In this document: positions 34,893-41,860 of the stretch, in pieces | Position numbering within the stretch: position 1 is the first letter of the stretch | Layout: each line of letters begins with the position of its first letter | NCBI GenBank assembly: GCA_035606235.1 | Contig: DATNFU010000026.1 | Coordinates: forward strand, 106,404-170,403 | DNA from: 66-474 sp035606235 | Lineage (GTDB): Bacteria > Pseudomonadota > Gammaproteobacteria > Xanthomonadales > Rhodanobacteraceae | Reading direction: 5' to 3' | DNA: 64,000 nt | Program-made: the position numbers and the translations under genes | Notes under the pieces: generated by a model | What the model was told of the DNA's origin: nothing | Databases searched by the model: none | Seen by the model: the letters and a program-made list of their open reading frames with translations, nothing else

Positions 34893-36086
34893 CTACACTC
34901 CCGCTACCGCATAGCCTTTCAGACGCGCGGCGAACTCGGCAAGTTTGCGGTTGCCGCTGGCTTCGGCTTCGCGGCACCATTGCTGCAAACCGGCCAGCGC
35001 GGAGTCCGGCCCGCGTTGTTCCATCAACGCAACCAGGCGTGCGCGGAATTCGACCACGGTGCGCAAGGTCGGACGCTTCTCGATCACCGCGGCCAATCGC
35101 GCATGACCCTCGGTATTCAGCCAGCGACCGCCATCGGCCAGCGCGCGACGCATGCGGCGCGGCACTGAAGTGCGTGGCGCGTCGGCTTGCGCGGTCTCCT
35201 CGCGCAGGGTCGGCTTGATCACCAGCTTGTAGTAGTCGGTCATGGCCTGGAAACGATGCGTCAGCACGGCTTTCAGGGTTTCCGCGTCCGGCAGATTGAC
35301 GTTCGGCCGCACATCCAGCGCCGGCGCCACGCGCAACACCTTGGCGAGGCCGACCGCGCGACAAGCGCAGATCACTGCCCAGCCCATGTCGAACTCGAAC
35401 CGCCGCAGCGCGAACCGCGCGGAGCTCGGGAACGCATGATGGTTGTTGTGCAGCTCCTCGCCGCCGACCCAGAAGCCCCAAGGGATCAGGTTGGTCGCGG
35501 TGTCGCTGGTCTCGAAATTGCGGTAGCCCCACCAGTGGCCGATGCCGTTGACGACGCCCGCGGCCCAGATGGGGATCCACAGCATCTGCACGGCCCAGAT
35601 CGCCATGCCAAACACGCCGAACAGGGCCAGGCAGATGAATGCGAGCAGAGTCGGGCCCAGCATCGAATGCTTGGTGTAGACGTTGCGCTCCATCCAGTCG
35701 TCGGGCGTGCCGCGACCGTATTTCTCCAGATCCGCTTCGTTGGCCGTCGCTTCGCGATACAGCTCCACCCCTTCGAAGAACACCTTGCGGATGCCGTAAA
35801 TCTGCGGGCTATGCGGATCCTCCGCGGTCTCGGTGTGCGCGTGGTGCTTGCGATGCACCGCCACCCATTCCTTAGTGACCATGCCGGTGGTCAACCAGCT
35901 CCAGAAGCGGAAAAAGTGCGACAGCACAGGATGGAAATCCACGCCGCGATGCGCCTGCGAGCGGTGCAGGTACAGAGTAACCGCAAGAATGGTGAGCTGG
36001 GTGCTTACCAGCACGTAGAGGGTGATGCCCAGCCAGCCGGCGTGCATCAGACCGTGTTCTGCGAAATTGAAGAGAGCGTCTATCAT
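34893..36086 (-). CDS. Acyl-CoA/acyl-lipid desaturase (delta-9 type fatty acid desaturase)
   Basis: A membrane di-iron desaturase of 397 residues that should introduce a cis double bond into saturated acyl chains aerobically. The three histidine boxes are HRSQAH (41-46), HRKHHAH (78-84) and HNNHH (213-217). Hydrophobic spans lie at about 16-40 and 140-185. The last 120 residues, after the desaturase core, form a charged helical extension (RTLRTVVEFRARLVALMEQ). GAGG precedes the ATG. Two palindromes upstream (36096-36113 and 36145-36169) are candidate operators for fluidity-dependent control. Confidence 0.92.
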   Translation of the reverse strand: MIDALFNFAEHGLMHAGWLGITLYVLVSTQLTILAVTLYLHRSQAHRGVDFHPVLSHFFRFWSWLTTGMVTKEWVAVHRKHHAHTETAEDPHSPQIYGIRKVFFEGVELYREATANEADLEKYGRGTPDDWMERNVYTKHSMLGPTLLAFICLALFGVFGMAIWAVQMLWIPIWAAGVVNGIGHWWGYRNFETSDTATNLIPWGFWVGGEELHNNHHAFPSSARFALRRFEFDMGWAVICACRAVGLAKVLRVAPALDVRPNVNLPDAETLKAVLTHRFQAMTDYYKLVIKPTLREETAQADAPRTSVPRRMRRALADGGRWLNTEGHARLAAVIEKRPTLRTVVEFRARLVALMEQRGPDSALAGLQQWCREAEASGNRKLAEFAARLKGYAVAGV

Positions 36087-36095
36087 TGGATCCTC

Positions 36096-36113
36096 GCGAT
36101 CACTCGTGATCGC
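36096..36113. promoter_or_regulatory. Palindrome in the desaturase leader
   Basis: GCGATCAC-TC-GTGATCGC is a perfect 8-bp inverted repeat starting 10 nt upstream of the desaturase ATG. It could be an operator or an RNA hairpin close to the ribosome-binding site. Confidence 0.55.
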
Positions 36114-36144
36114 ATGGTATGCGGACGAATTATCCGCGGGTGAA

Positions 36145-36169
36145 CCTTGTGATGAAAATGATCACAAGG
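36145..36169. promoter_or_regulatory. Palindrome upstream of the desaturase gene
   Basis: CCTTGTGAT-GAAAATG-ATCACAAGG is a perfect 9-bp inverted repeat and shares the GTGAT/ATCAC core with the palindrome at 36096. The half-site spacing of nine does not fit CRP (six). Confidence 0.6.
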
Positions 36170-36304
36170 CGTGACTTGCAGGAAGGGTGCCTGACGTCAG
36201 TCTAGGGGAATAACAGAGTACGCACCAGCGCGCGGCAGCCTGTTGCAGGTTGCACATGCGGCCCGCAACAATGCGTTGCAATCCTCGCTGATCACCCCGT
36301 TGGC

Positions 36305-37033
36305 ATGTCTTCACCTTCGCCGCTGCTGCAGCTCGATCATGTCACCCGCCGCCGTGAAGGCCGTGAAGTGGTGCGCGACGTGACTTTCAGCGTCACGCGC
36401 GGCGAGGTACTGGGCCTGCTGGGCATCAATGGCGCCGGCAAATCCACCACGCTGGCGATGATCGCGGGCGTGCTGAAGCCGGATGCCGGCACGGTGCACG
36501 TGGCGAATTGCAATTTGCACGAACGTCCCGAATGGGCGCGTACGCGAATCGGCTACCTGCCGGAAAACGTGCCACTGTGGCCGGAGCTCACTGTTCGTGA
36601 ATATCTGGATGCATGCGGGCGCCTGCGCGGCATGCCGCGCGCCGCGCGCAAGATCGCCATCGATCGTGAATTGCTGCGGCTGGATCTCGCCGGCCTTGCC
36701 AGGCGGCTGAGCGGTCAGTTGTCGCTGGGACAGAAGCGCCGGCTGGGACTTGCGCAGGCATTGCTGCACGATCCAGAAGTGCTGGTGCTGGACGAACCGG
36801 GCAATGGGCTCGACCCGATCCAGACCGCGCAATTGCGCGAACTGATCCGCGGACTTTCAGGCCAGCGCGCGACCATCATTTCGACTCATATATTGGGCGA
36901 GGTGGAAGCAATGTGCGATCGCGTCGTGATCCTGCACGCCGGCCGCGTGCGTCTCGACGCCGCGCTCGCCGGCGATCGCGGCGCGCTGGACCGGATGTTT
37001 CTGCAGATCGCGCGGGAGCATGTCGCGGCATGA
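36305..37033 (+). CDS. ABC transporter ATP-binding protein (GldA-like)
   Basis: The ATPase of an ABC-2 type exporter, 242 residues. Walker A is GINGAGKS (40-47), the signature loop LSLGQKRRLGLAQAL (about 138-152), Walker B VLVLDEPGNGLDP and the switch His is in IISTHILGEVE. The gene starts a four- or five-gene cassette with an ABC-2 permease, a GldG-like periplasmic-domain protein and a DUF4340-like protein, the arrangement also seen in Bacteroidetes gliding gldAFG loci and in many non-gliding proteobacteria. The cargo is unknown. Its stop overlaps the next ORF by ATGA. Confidence 0.92.
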   Translation: MSSPSPLLQLDHVTRRREGREVVRDVTFSVTRGEVLGLLGINGAGKSTTLAMIAGVLKPDAGTVHVANCNLHERPEWARTRIGYLPENVPLWPELTVREYLDACGRLRGMPRAARKIAIDRELLRLDLAGLARRLSGQLSLGQKRRLGLAQALLHDPEVLVLDEPGNGLDPIQTAQLRELIRGLSGQRATIISTHILGEVEAMCDRVVILHAGRVRLDAALAGDRGALDRMFLQIAREHVAA

Positions 37034-37215
37034 TCGCGAAACAGACTACAGTCGGCAAATACAAGCGAATGAACAGTGTGCGATTCCATTCAAGTGGATC
37101 CCGGGTCTGCATACATCCAGATGCTGGCGGGGATGAGCACATCCTGGGTCCATTGGCCTTCATTCGCGAACTTGATCCCTTTGCCTTGAGCGGCATCAGC
37201 GAGATCGCCGCATGA
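37030..37215 (+). CDS. Small ORF coupled between the ABC ATPase and permease genes
   Basis: A 61-codon frame that I do not recognise, beginning MIAKQTTVGKYKRMNSVRFH and ending ALSGISEIAA. Its ATG overlaps the stop of the ATPase gene (ATGA) and its own stop overlaps the ATG of the permease gene (ATGA), so it completes a chain of translational coupling. Base composition is unlike its surroundings: 27 of 60 bases at 37041-37100 are G or C by my count, against about two thirds nearby. Either a small transporter partner or an inserted fragment kept in frame. No hydrophobic span is present. Confidence 0.5.
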   Translation: MIAKQTTVGKYKRMNSVRFHSSGSRVCIHPDAGGDEHILGPLAFIRELDPFALSGISEIAA

Positions 37216-37967
37216 ATGCACTGGCGGTGGCACGCCTGGATCTGCAACGCCTGCTGGTGCGGCCGTTTGCGTGGACACTCGCCGCGATCGCATTGGGCGC
37301 GCTGGCGTGGATGTTCCTGATCAACCTCAACGCTTTCATGCTCGCGCAACCCAAGCTCGCGGCCGATGCGGGCGGCCCGGGCTTCACCGATCTGGTCGCG
37401 GTGCCGCATCTGCTCGCCTATGTGCAGTTGTGTCTATTGCTGGCGCCGCTGATCACCATGCACGCGCTGGCCGGCGAACGCCGCGCGCACACGTTGCCGC
37501 TGCTGTTTGCCGCCGGCTTGTCGCCGGCGCGGATCGTGCTCGGCAAATTCCTTTCCGCGCTGATTTACCTGTTGGCGTTGCTGGTGCTGGTCGCGCTGAT
37601 TCCGGTGCTGCCGGCGCAGGCGACCACGCCGGATTGGGGTCAGTTCGGCGCCGCGTTGCTGGGCTGCACTCTGTGCATCGCCGCGCTGACGGCGATCGGG
37701 ATCGCGGCGTCAGCTTTTTCCTCGCACCCGGCGGTGGCCGCGATCGCCGCCTTGCTGATCGTGCTGATCCTGGCGATGCTGGATGCGGGTGCACACGCTA
37801 CTGGCATCGGCATCGGTTGGCTCGCGTATCTCGCCTTGCCGACGCACCTCACGCCATTCATGCACGGACTGGTCGCGAGCGTGGACATCATTTATTTCCT
37901 GCTGCTGATCGCGCTGGCACTGAGCTTTGCGGTGCGGCGGCTGGCCGCCGACAAGGTGCGCGGCTGA
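37212..37967 (+). CDS. ABC-2 type permease (GldF-like)
   Basis: A 251-residue inner-membrane protein with six predicted spans, the first near 20-40 (PFAWTLAAIALGALAWMFLI) and the last near 220-240 (IIYFLLLIALALSFAVRRL). It contains ITMHALAGERRAHTLPLLFA (about 80-99), typical of ABC-2 permeases where the cytosolic loop meets the ATPase. It is translationally coupled to the small ORF upstream and to the GldG-like gene downstream (TGATG). Confidence 0.9.
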   Translation: MNALAVARLDLQRLLVRPFAWTLAAIALGALAWMFLINLNAFMLAQPKLAADAGGPGFTDLVAVPHLLAYVQLCLLLAPLITMHALAGERRAHTLPLLFAAGLSPARIVLGKFLSALIYLLALLVLVALIPVLPAQATTPDWGQFGAALLGCTLCIAALTAIGIAASAFSSHPAVAAIAALLIVLILAMLDAGAHATGIGIGWLAYLALPTHLTPFMHGLVASVDIIYFLLLIALALSFAVRRLAADKVRG

Positions 37968-39322
37968 TGCGCGGCTGGCGCGAGCGCGCCGATGCGTGGC
38001 TGTACGCGGCGCTGCTGGTCGTCGCGGCGGTCTGCATCGCGGTGCTGTCCACGCGCTTTGGCGTGGTCGCCGACTGGAGCGCGAACGCGCGCGCCAGCAT
38101 CTCGCCGCAGAGCCGCGCGATCCTGCAGAAGCTGGCCGGACCGATCGACGCGGTGAGCTACGCGCGTCCCGGCGGCAATCTTCGCGACGAGATCGCGACC
38201 GTGTTCGCGCGTTATCAACGTTACAAACCGGATCTGAAACTCTCGTTCGTCGATCCGGATGCGGACCCCGCGGCGATGCGCAAGGCCGGGATCGGCGTGG
38301 ATGGCGAAGTGGTGCTGCACTGGCATGGTCACGAACAACATCTGGTGCAACTGGACGAGCGCGATTTCGGCGACGCCCTGGCGCGGCTGACCCGTGGACG
38401 CGAGCGGCTGGTGGCGTTCGTTACCGGCGATGGCGAACGCAGCGCGGATGGCAAGGCGAACGCGGACTTGAGTGATTTTGTGGCGCAATTGTCACGCCAG
38501 GGTATCCGCGCGCTGCCGCTGAATCTTGCGCAGGATGCGAACGTGCCGCGCAACACCGATCTGCTGGTGCTGGCCAGCCCACAGGCTGAGCTGTCGCCCG
38601 CGGCACTGAAGGCGCTGCTCGACTATCTGGATCGCGGCGGCAATTTGTTGTGGCTGACCGAACCCGATACCGGCGATGTCGGCCTTGCGCCGCTTGCGGC
38701 CGCCCTCGGCGTGCGCACGTTGCCGGGCATGCTGGTGGATGGTGCAGGCGCCAAACTCGGCATCGGCGACCCGCGGCTGGTGGTGGCGAATGATTATCCC
38801 GCACACGCGATCACGCGCGACTTCCGTTTGAATGCATTGTTTCCGCAAACCGCGGCGCTCGCGAGCACGGGCGATGCGCAATGGGCACATGCATCGATCC
38901 TGCGCAGCAGTGCGCAGAGCTGGAACCAGATCGCGCCGATCGATCCGACGCAACCGTCCACCATCAAATACGACGCGGCCAGCGGTGAACTGCGCGGCCC
39001 GCTGGATTTCGGCCTCGCGTTGTCGCGGCTGTCGCCAAGCCCGGACAAGAGCGAGCAGCGCGTGGTGGTAATCGGCGACGGCGATTTTCTTTCCAACACC
39101 TACCTCGCCAACGCGGGCAACCGCGCGTTCGGCGAGCGCGTGTTCGACTGGCTGCTTGGCGACGATGCACTGGTCGCGTTGCCGCCGCGCGGCGCGCCGG
39201 ATCGCGCGCTGCGGCTGACGCAAACCGATCTGGATGTGCTCACCTGGGGTGGGCTCATTGGCCTGCCGCTGGTGTTGCTCCTGATCGGCATCGCGATCGG
39301 CGTGCGCCGCGGTCGTCGTTGA
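37967..39322 (+). CDS. GldG-like ABC transporter auxiliary protein
   Basis: A 451-residue protein anchored by an N-terminal span (about 11-32, AWLYAALLVVAAVCIAVLS) and a C-terminal span (about 425-445), with a large periplasmic domain between. The domain starts with the ISPQSRAILQKLAGPIDAVSY segment of the GldG family, includes VAFVTGDGERS, and ends with the GDGDFLSNTY motif near 360. It is thought to assist an ABC-2 exporter; the cargo is not known. Start and stop overlap the neighbouring genes by one base (TGATG), so the operon is tightly coupled. Confidence 0.87.
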   Translation: MRGWRERADAWLYAALLVVAAVCIAVLSTRFGVVADWSANARASISPQSRAILQKLAGPIDAVSYARPGGNLRDEIATVFARYQRYKPDLKLSFVDPDADPAAMRKAGIGVDGEVVLHWHGHEQHLVQLDERDFGDALARLTRGRERLVAFVTGDGERSADGKANADLSDFVAQLSRQGIRALPLNLAQDANVPRNTDLLVLASPQAELSPAALKALLDYLDRGGNLLWLTEPDTGDVGLAPLAAALGVRTLPGMLVDGAGAKLGIGDPRLVVANDYPAHAITRDFRLNALFPQTAALASTGDAQWAHASILRSSAQSWNQIAPIDPTQPSTIKYDAASGELRGPLDFGLALSRLSPSPDKSEQRVVVIGDGDFLSNTYLANAGNRAFGERVFDWLLGDDALVALPPRGAPDRALRLTQTDLDVLTWGGLIGLPLVLLLIGIAIGVRRGRR

Positions 39323-39810
39323 TGAAGCGCATGCCGCGCAATCGGTTGTTGCTGTTGTGCGTCGTGCTCGCGCTGGTCGCGACCGTGCTATGGCTGGGCG
39401 CACGCGAAGAACGCAAAGCGCCGCTGACGTTGACCGAACTAGATCCGCAAGCGATCACGCGTATCGAACTCAGCATTTCCCGGCAACCCGCGCAGGTGTT
39501 CGAGAAACGCGGCGAGCATTGGTGGCGGCTCTCGCCTTCGCGCGTGCGCGGCAACGACGAACATCTGCAACGGCTGGCCAAGCTCGCCGCGAGTCCGGTT
39601 GCGCGCTGGGCAACGGCGGGAGAATTCGACCCGGCCAAAGTGGGCTTGGCGCAGCCGGCTGCAACACTGGTGCTGGACGGCGTGCGGCTGCGCTACGGCG
39701 CACTCTCCGCGCTCGACAATCTGCGTTACGTCGCGGTCGGCGGTCGCGTAGCGCTGGTGCCGCAACAGGACAGCCCGGAAATAACTTTGGCGATGAGGCC
39801 GGCAAAGTAG
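39322..39810 (+). CDS. DUF4340-like membrane-anchored protein
   Basis: A 162-residue protein with one N-terminal span (RLLLLCVVLALVATVLWLG, about 8-26) and a periplasmic beta-rich domain containing TRIELSISRQPAQVFEKRGE and WWRLSPS. This resembles one repeat of the DUF4340 family that follows gldG-like genes; usual members are about twice this length, so it is a short form. Its ATG overlaps the stop of the GldG-like gene. Last gene of the ABC cassette. Confidence 0.75.
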   Translation: MKRMPRNRLLLLCVVLALVATVLWLGAREERKAPLTLTELDPQAITRIELSISRQPAQVFEKRGEHWWRLSPSRVRGNDEHLQRLAKLAASPVARWATAGEFDPAKVGLAQPAATLVLDGVRLRYGALSALDNLRYVAVGGRVALVPQQDSPEITLAMRPAK

Positions 39811-39852
39811 CGCGGCCGCGCTTCCATTCTCCCTCCGGGAGCAGCCGCCATC

Positions 39853-39887
39853 CATGGCCAAGAGCTCCGTGACGGCGCGCAGCGCCG
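39853..39887 (+). repeat. Decayed copy of the CCATGG-GAGCTC composite repeat
   Basis: CCATGGCCAAGAGCTCCGTG followed by ACGGCGCGCAGCGCC resembles the spacer plus arm of the copy at 18828-18868. The 198-bp gap after the DUF4340-like gene otherwise contains only short inverted repeats such as CTCCCTCCGGGAG. Confidence 0.6.
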
Positions 39888-40008
39888 GATGAGGGGTGAT
39901 ACGAGTCGAAACAATGCGCGCAAGAATTGATGATCGCGCAATCCCGAATCTCACCCTGCCTTCTCCCGGCGGGAGCGGGGTTCAACCAGAACGAGCGACT
40001 AGTTCTCC

Positions 40009-40821
40009 ATGCCCGAACTTCCCGAGGTCGAAACCACCAGGCGCGGCATCGCGCCGCACCTGCAAGGCCACGTGATCGAGCGCGTGCTGTTGCGCAGACC
40101 CGACCTGCGCTGGCCGATTCCGCGTGCGATCCGCACCGCGCTGCCCGGCCAGCAGGTGGACGCCGTGGAACGCCGCGCGAAGTACCTTCTGTTGCACACG
40201 CGCGCCGGTTCCGCGCTGCTGCATCTGGGCATGTCTGGTTCGCTGCGCGTACTGGATGCGAAAACGCCGCCGCGCACGCACGACCATTACGACCTGGTGC
40301 TCGACTCGGGTTTGGCGCTGCGTTTCAACGATCCGCGCCGCTTCGGCTGCCTGCTCTGGCAGAAGCGGGGAGAAGTGCACCCGCTGCTGCGTGATCTCGG
40401 CCCTGAACCGCTGTCGCAAGATTTCGTTGGCGATCATTTGTGGCGACGCGCGCGCACCCGTAGCGCGCCGGTAAAAACCTTCCTGATGGATCAATCCATC
40501 GTTGTCGGCGTCGGCAACATCTACGCCAGCGAGGCGCTGTTCGCGGCCGGCATCCACCCCAAGCGCGCGGCGGGTTCGGTGTCGCGGGTGCGTTACGCGA
40601 AGCTGGTGGATGAGGTGCGCCGCATTTTGCTGCACGCGATCACTCGCGGCGGCACCACACTGCGCGACTTCCTCGCCCCCGACGGCGCACCGGGTTATTT
40701 CGAGCAGGAACTGTTTGTGTACGGCCGCGCGGGCGAGCCGTGCAAGGCATGCGGCACGCCGATCCGCTCAGGCGTCATCGGGCAGCGCGCGACGTATTGG
40801 TGTCCGAGGTGCCAGCGATAA
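40009..40821 (+). CDS. mutM: Formamidopyrimidine-DNA glycosylase
   Basis: Removes 8-oxoguanine and formamidopyrimidines and nicks the AP site by beta/delta elimination. It is 270 residues. The N-terminal catalytic MPELPEVETTRRGI has Pro2 and Glu3, Lys57 lies in RAKYLL, the DPRRFG loop is present, and the C-terminal zinc finger has four cysteines (CKACGTPIRSG and YWCPRCQ). The ATG is fixed by the need for Pro2. It is followed by an inverted repeat pair and a convergent unknown gene. Confidence 0.97.
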   Translation: MPELPEVETTRRGIAPHLQGHVIERVLLRRPDLRWPIPRAIRTALPGQQVDAVERRAKYLLLHTRAGSALLHLGMSGSLRVLDAKTPPRTHDHYDLVLDSGLALRFNDPRRFGCLLWQKRGEVHPLLRDLGPEPLSQDFVGDHLWRRARTRSAPVKTFLMDQSIVVGVGNIYASEALFAAGIHPKRAAGSVSRVRYAKLVDEVRRILLHAITRGGTTLRDFLAPDGAPGYFEQELFVYGRAGEPCKACGTPIRSGVIGQRATYWCPRCQR

Positions 40822-40828
40822 CGCTTCT

Positions 40829-40878
40829 GCAGGAGCCGGCTTGCCGGCGACCTGAGTCGCTTGCAAGCAAGCTCCTAC
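40829..40878. repeat. Inverted pair of GTAGGAGC-family repeats
   Basis: GCAGGAGCCGGCTTGCCGGC (40829) faces a minus-strand copy GTAGGAGCTTGCTTGCAAGC (40878 leftward). The inner hairpin sequences differ but the ends are the same. The right arm supplies the TAG stop of the convergent gene at 40875. Confidence 0.85.
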
Positions 40879-41639
40879 ACGGGCCATTCGAACTCCACAT
40901 GCCGGTTATTGAACTGCGGATCGTCCAACGACCCGCCGTGGCGCGCGATCAATCCGGGCGGCATCCCTTCGACTTCCAGCGTGGTGCCGTCGGCAAAGCG
41001 CATGCCCATCGCCTCGAGCTCCAGCAGATGTTCGGCGAGCGCGCCGGCACGATCCACTTCCGATTGCGGCACGGAGCGCAGGCTGATATCCGGCCGCGCG
41101 AACTTGCGCATGCCGCGCGTGCGCACCCAGGCACTGCCGTCGTTTTCGTCGTGACACAGGATCAGCACGTGCGCGCGCGGCGGTGCGCCGCCTTCGATCA
41201 AAAAACGTTCGGCCCAGGCCCTCGGCGCAAACAAACTCAAGGTTTGCGGATCCACCACCGCAACACCACCGGTATCCAGCAGTGCCCCGATCACGCCCAG
41301 GGTGTCGCGCAGATAATCGAGACTGGGTTGATCCTCCAGTTCGCCGCGCAACATCACGCATTCATGTGCCGAACGCGCAGCCTTGAAGGTGTGGGGATCA
41401 TCTTCGCGCAGCAGCTCGCCCAGCGCGCCGCGCAGTGGGTGGCCGTCCCAATGCGCCAGCGTGCCTTTGTCGAAGCGATGCAACTCCACGCCTCTTGGCA
41501 AACCCGCGCTGCCGAAGCGCGCGCCATCAAGTTTCAATTTTTGCGGAAACGCGCCGAACACGAAGTAGAGCAGCATCGCCTTGTCCTCGCCGCGCGAGAA
41601 ATGCGGACGCGGCCAGGGCGTGGGTTCTATTGCGGTCAT
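40875..41639 (-). CDS. Conserved hypothetical protein (DUF4261-like)
   Basis: A 254-residue cytoplasmic protein. The segment VLILCHDENDGSAWVRTRGM (about 157-176) with KFARPDISLRSVP resembles the DUF4261 family, whose function is unknown; the match is by eye. No signal peptide, membrane span or obvious catalytic motif. The ATG at 41639 is chosen as the first Met ahead of the conserved region; a longer frame to 41714 exists. The TAG stop is supplied by the GTAGGAGC repeat arm. Confidence 0.75.
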   Translation of the reverse strand: MTAIEPTPWPRPHFSRGEDKAMLLYFVFGAFPQKLKLDGARFGSAGLPRGVELHRFDKGTLAHWDGHPLRGALGELLREDDPHTFKAARSAHECVMLRGELEDQPSLDYLRDTLGVIGALLDTGGVAVVDPQTLSLFAPRAWAERFLIEGGAPPRAHVLILCHDENDGSAWVRTRGMRKFARPDISLRSVPQSEVDRAGALAEHLLELEAMGMRFADGTTLEVEGMPPGLIARHGGSLDDPQFNNRHVEFEWPV

Positions 41640-41735
41640 ACTGTTCTCCGTGTGCTTGCTGGCACGGCTTCGTGGCTCGCGGTTGCGCTCAGGCGCGTGA
41701 TGAAGACCGCGCAAAGATGAAGACTAACAAGAAGT

Positions 41736-41817
41736 CGTCATCCCGGGGCCGATCCAAGACCGGATTGGTCTACCCGTACAAAAGTCAAGATGGATTCCGG
41801 CTTTCGCCGGAATGACG
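41736..41817. repeat. MITE-like element, second copy
   Basis: CGTCATCCCGG (41736-41746) and CCGGAATGACG (41807-41817) bound an 82-bp element whose right part GGATTCCGGCTTTCGCCGGA matches the element at 27731; the middle differs. It lies between the DUF4261-like gene and rep. Confidence 0.75.
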
Positions 41818-41860
41818 ATTCATTGTTACCCTGTGGTGAGCTCGCACATCATTCGGCTTC

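Noticed and set aside
36145..36169. CRP-binding site (TGTGA...TCACA)
   Set aside because: The spacing between half-sites is nine, not six, so it does not match the CRP consensus.
41719..41817. Short ORF beginning MKTNKKSSSRGRSKTGLVYP
   Set aside because: It runs through the MITE-like element and has no ribosome-binding site, so it is more likely repeat sequence.
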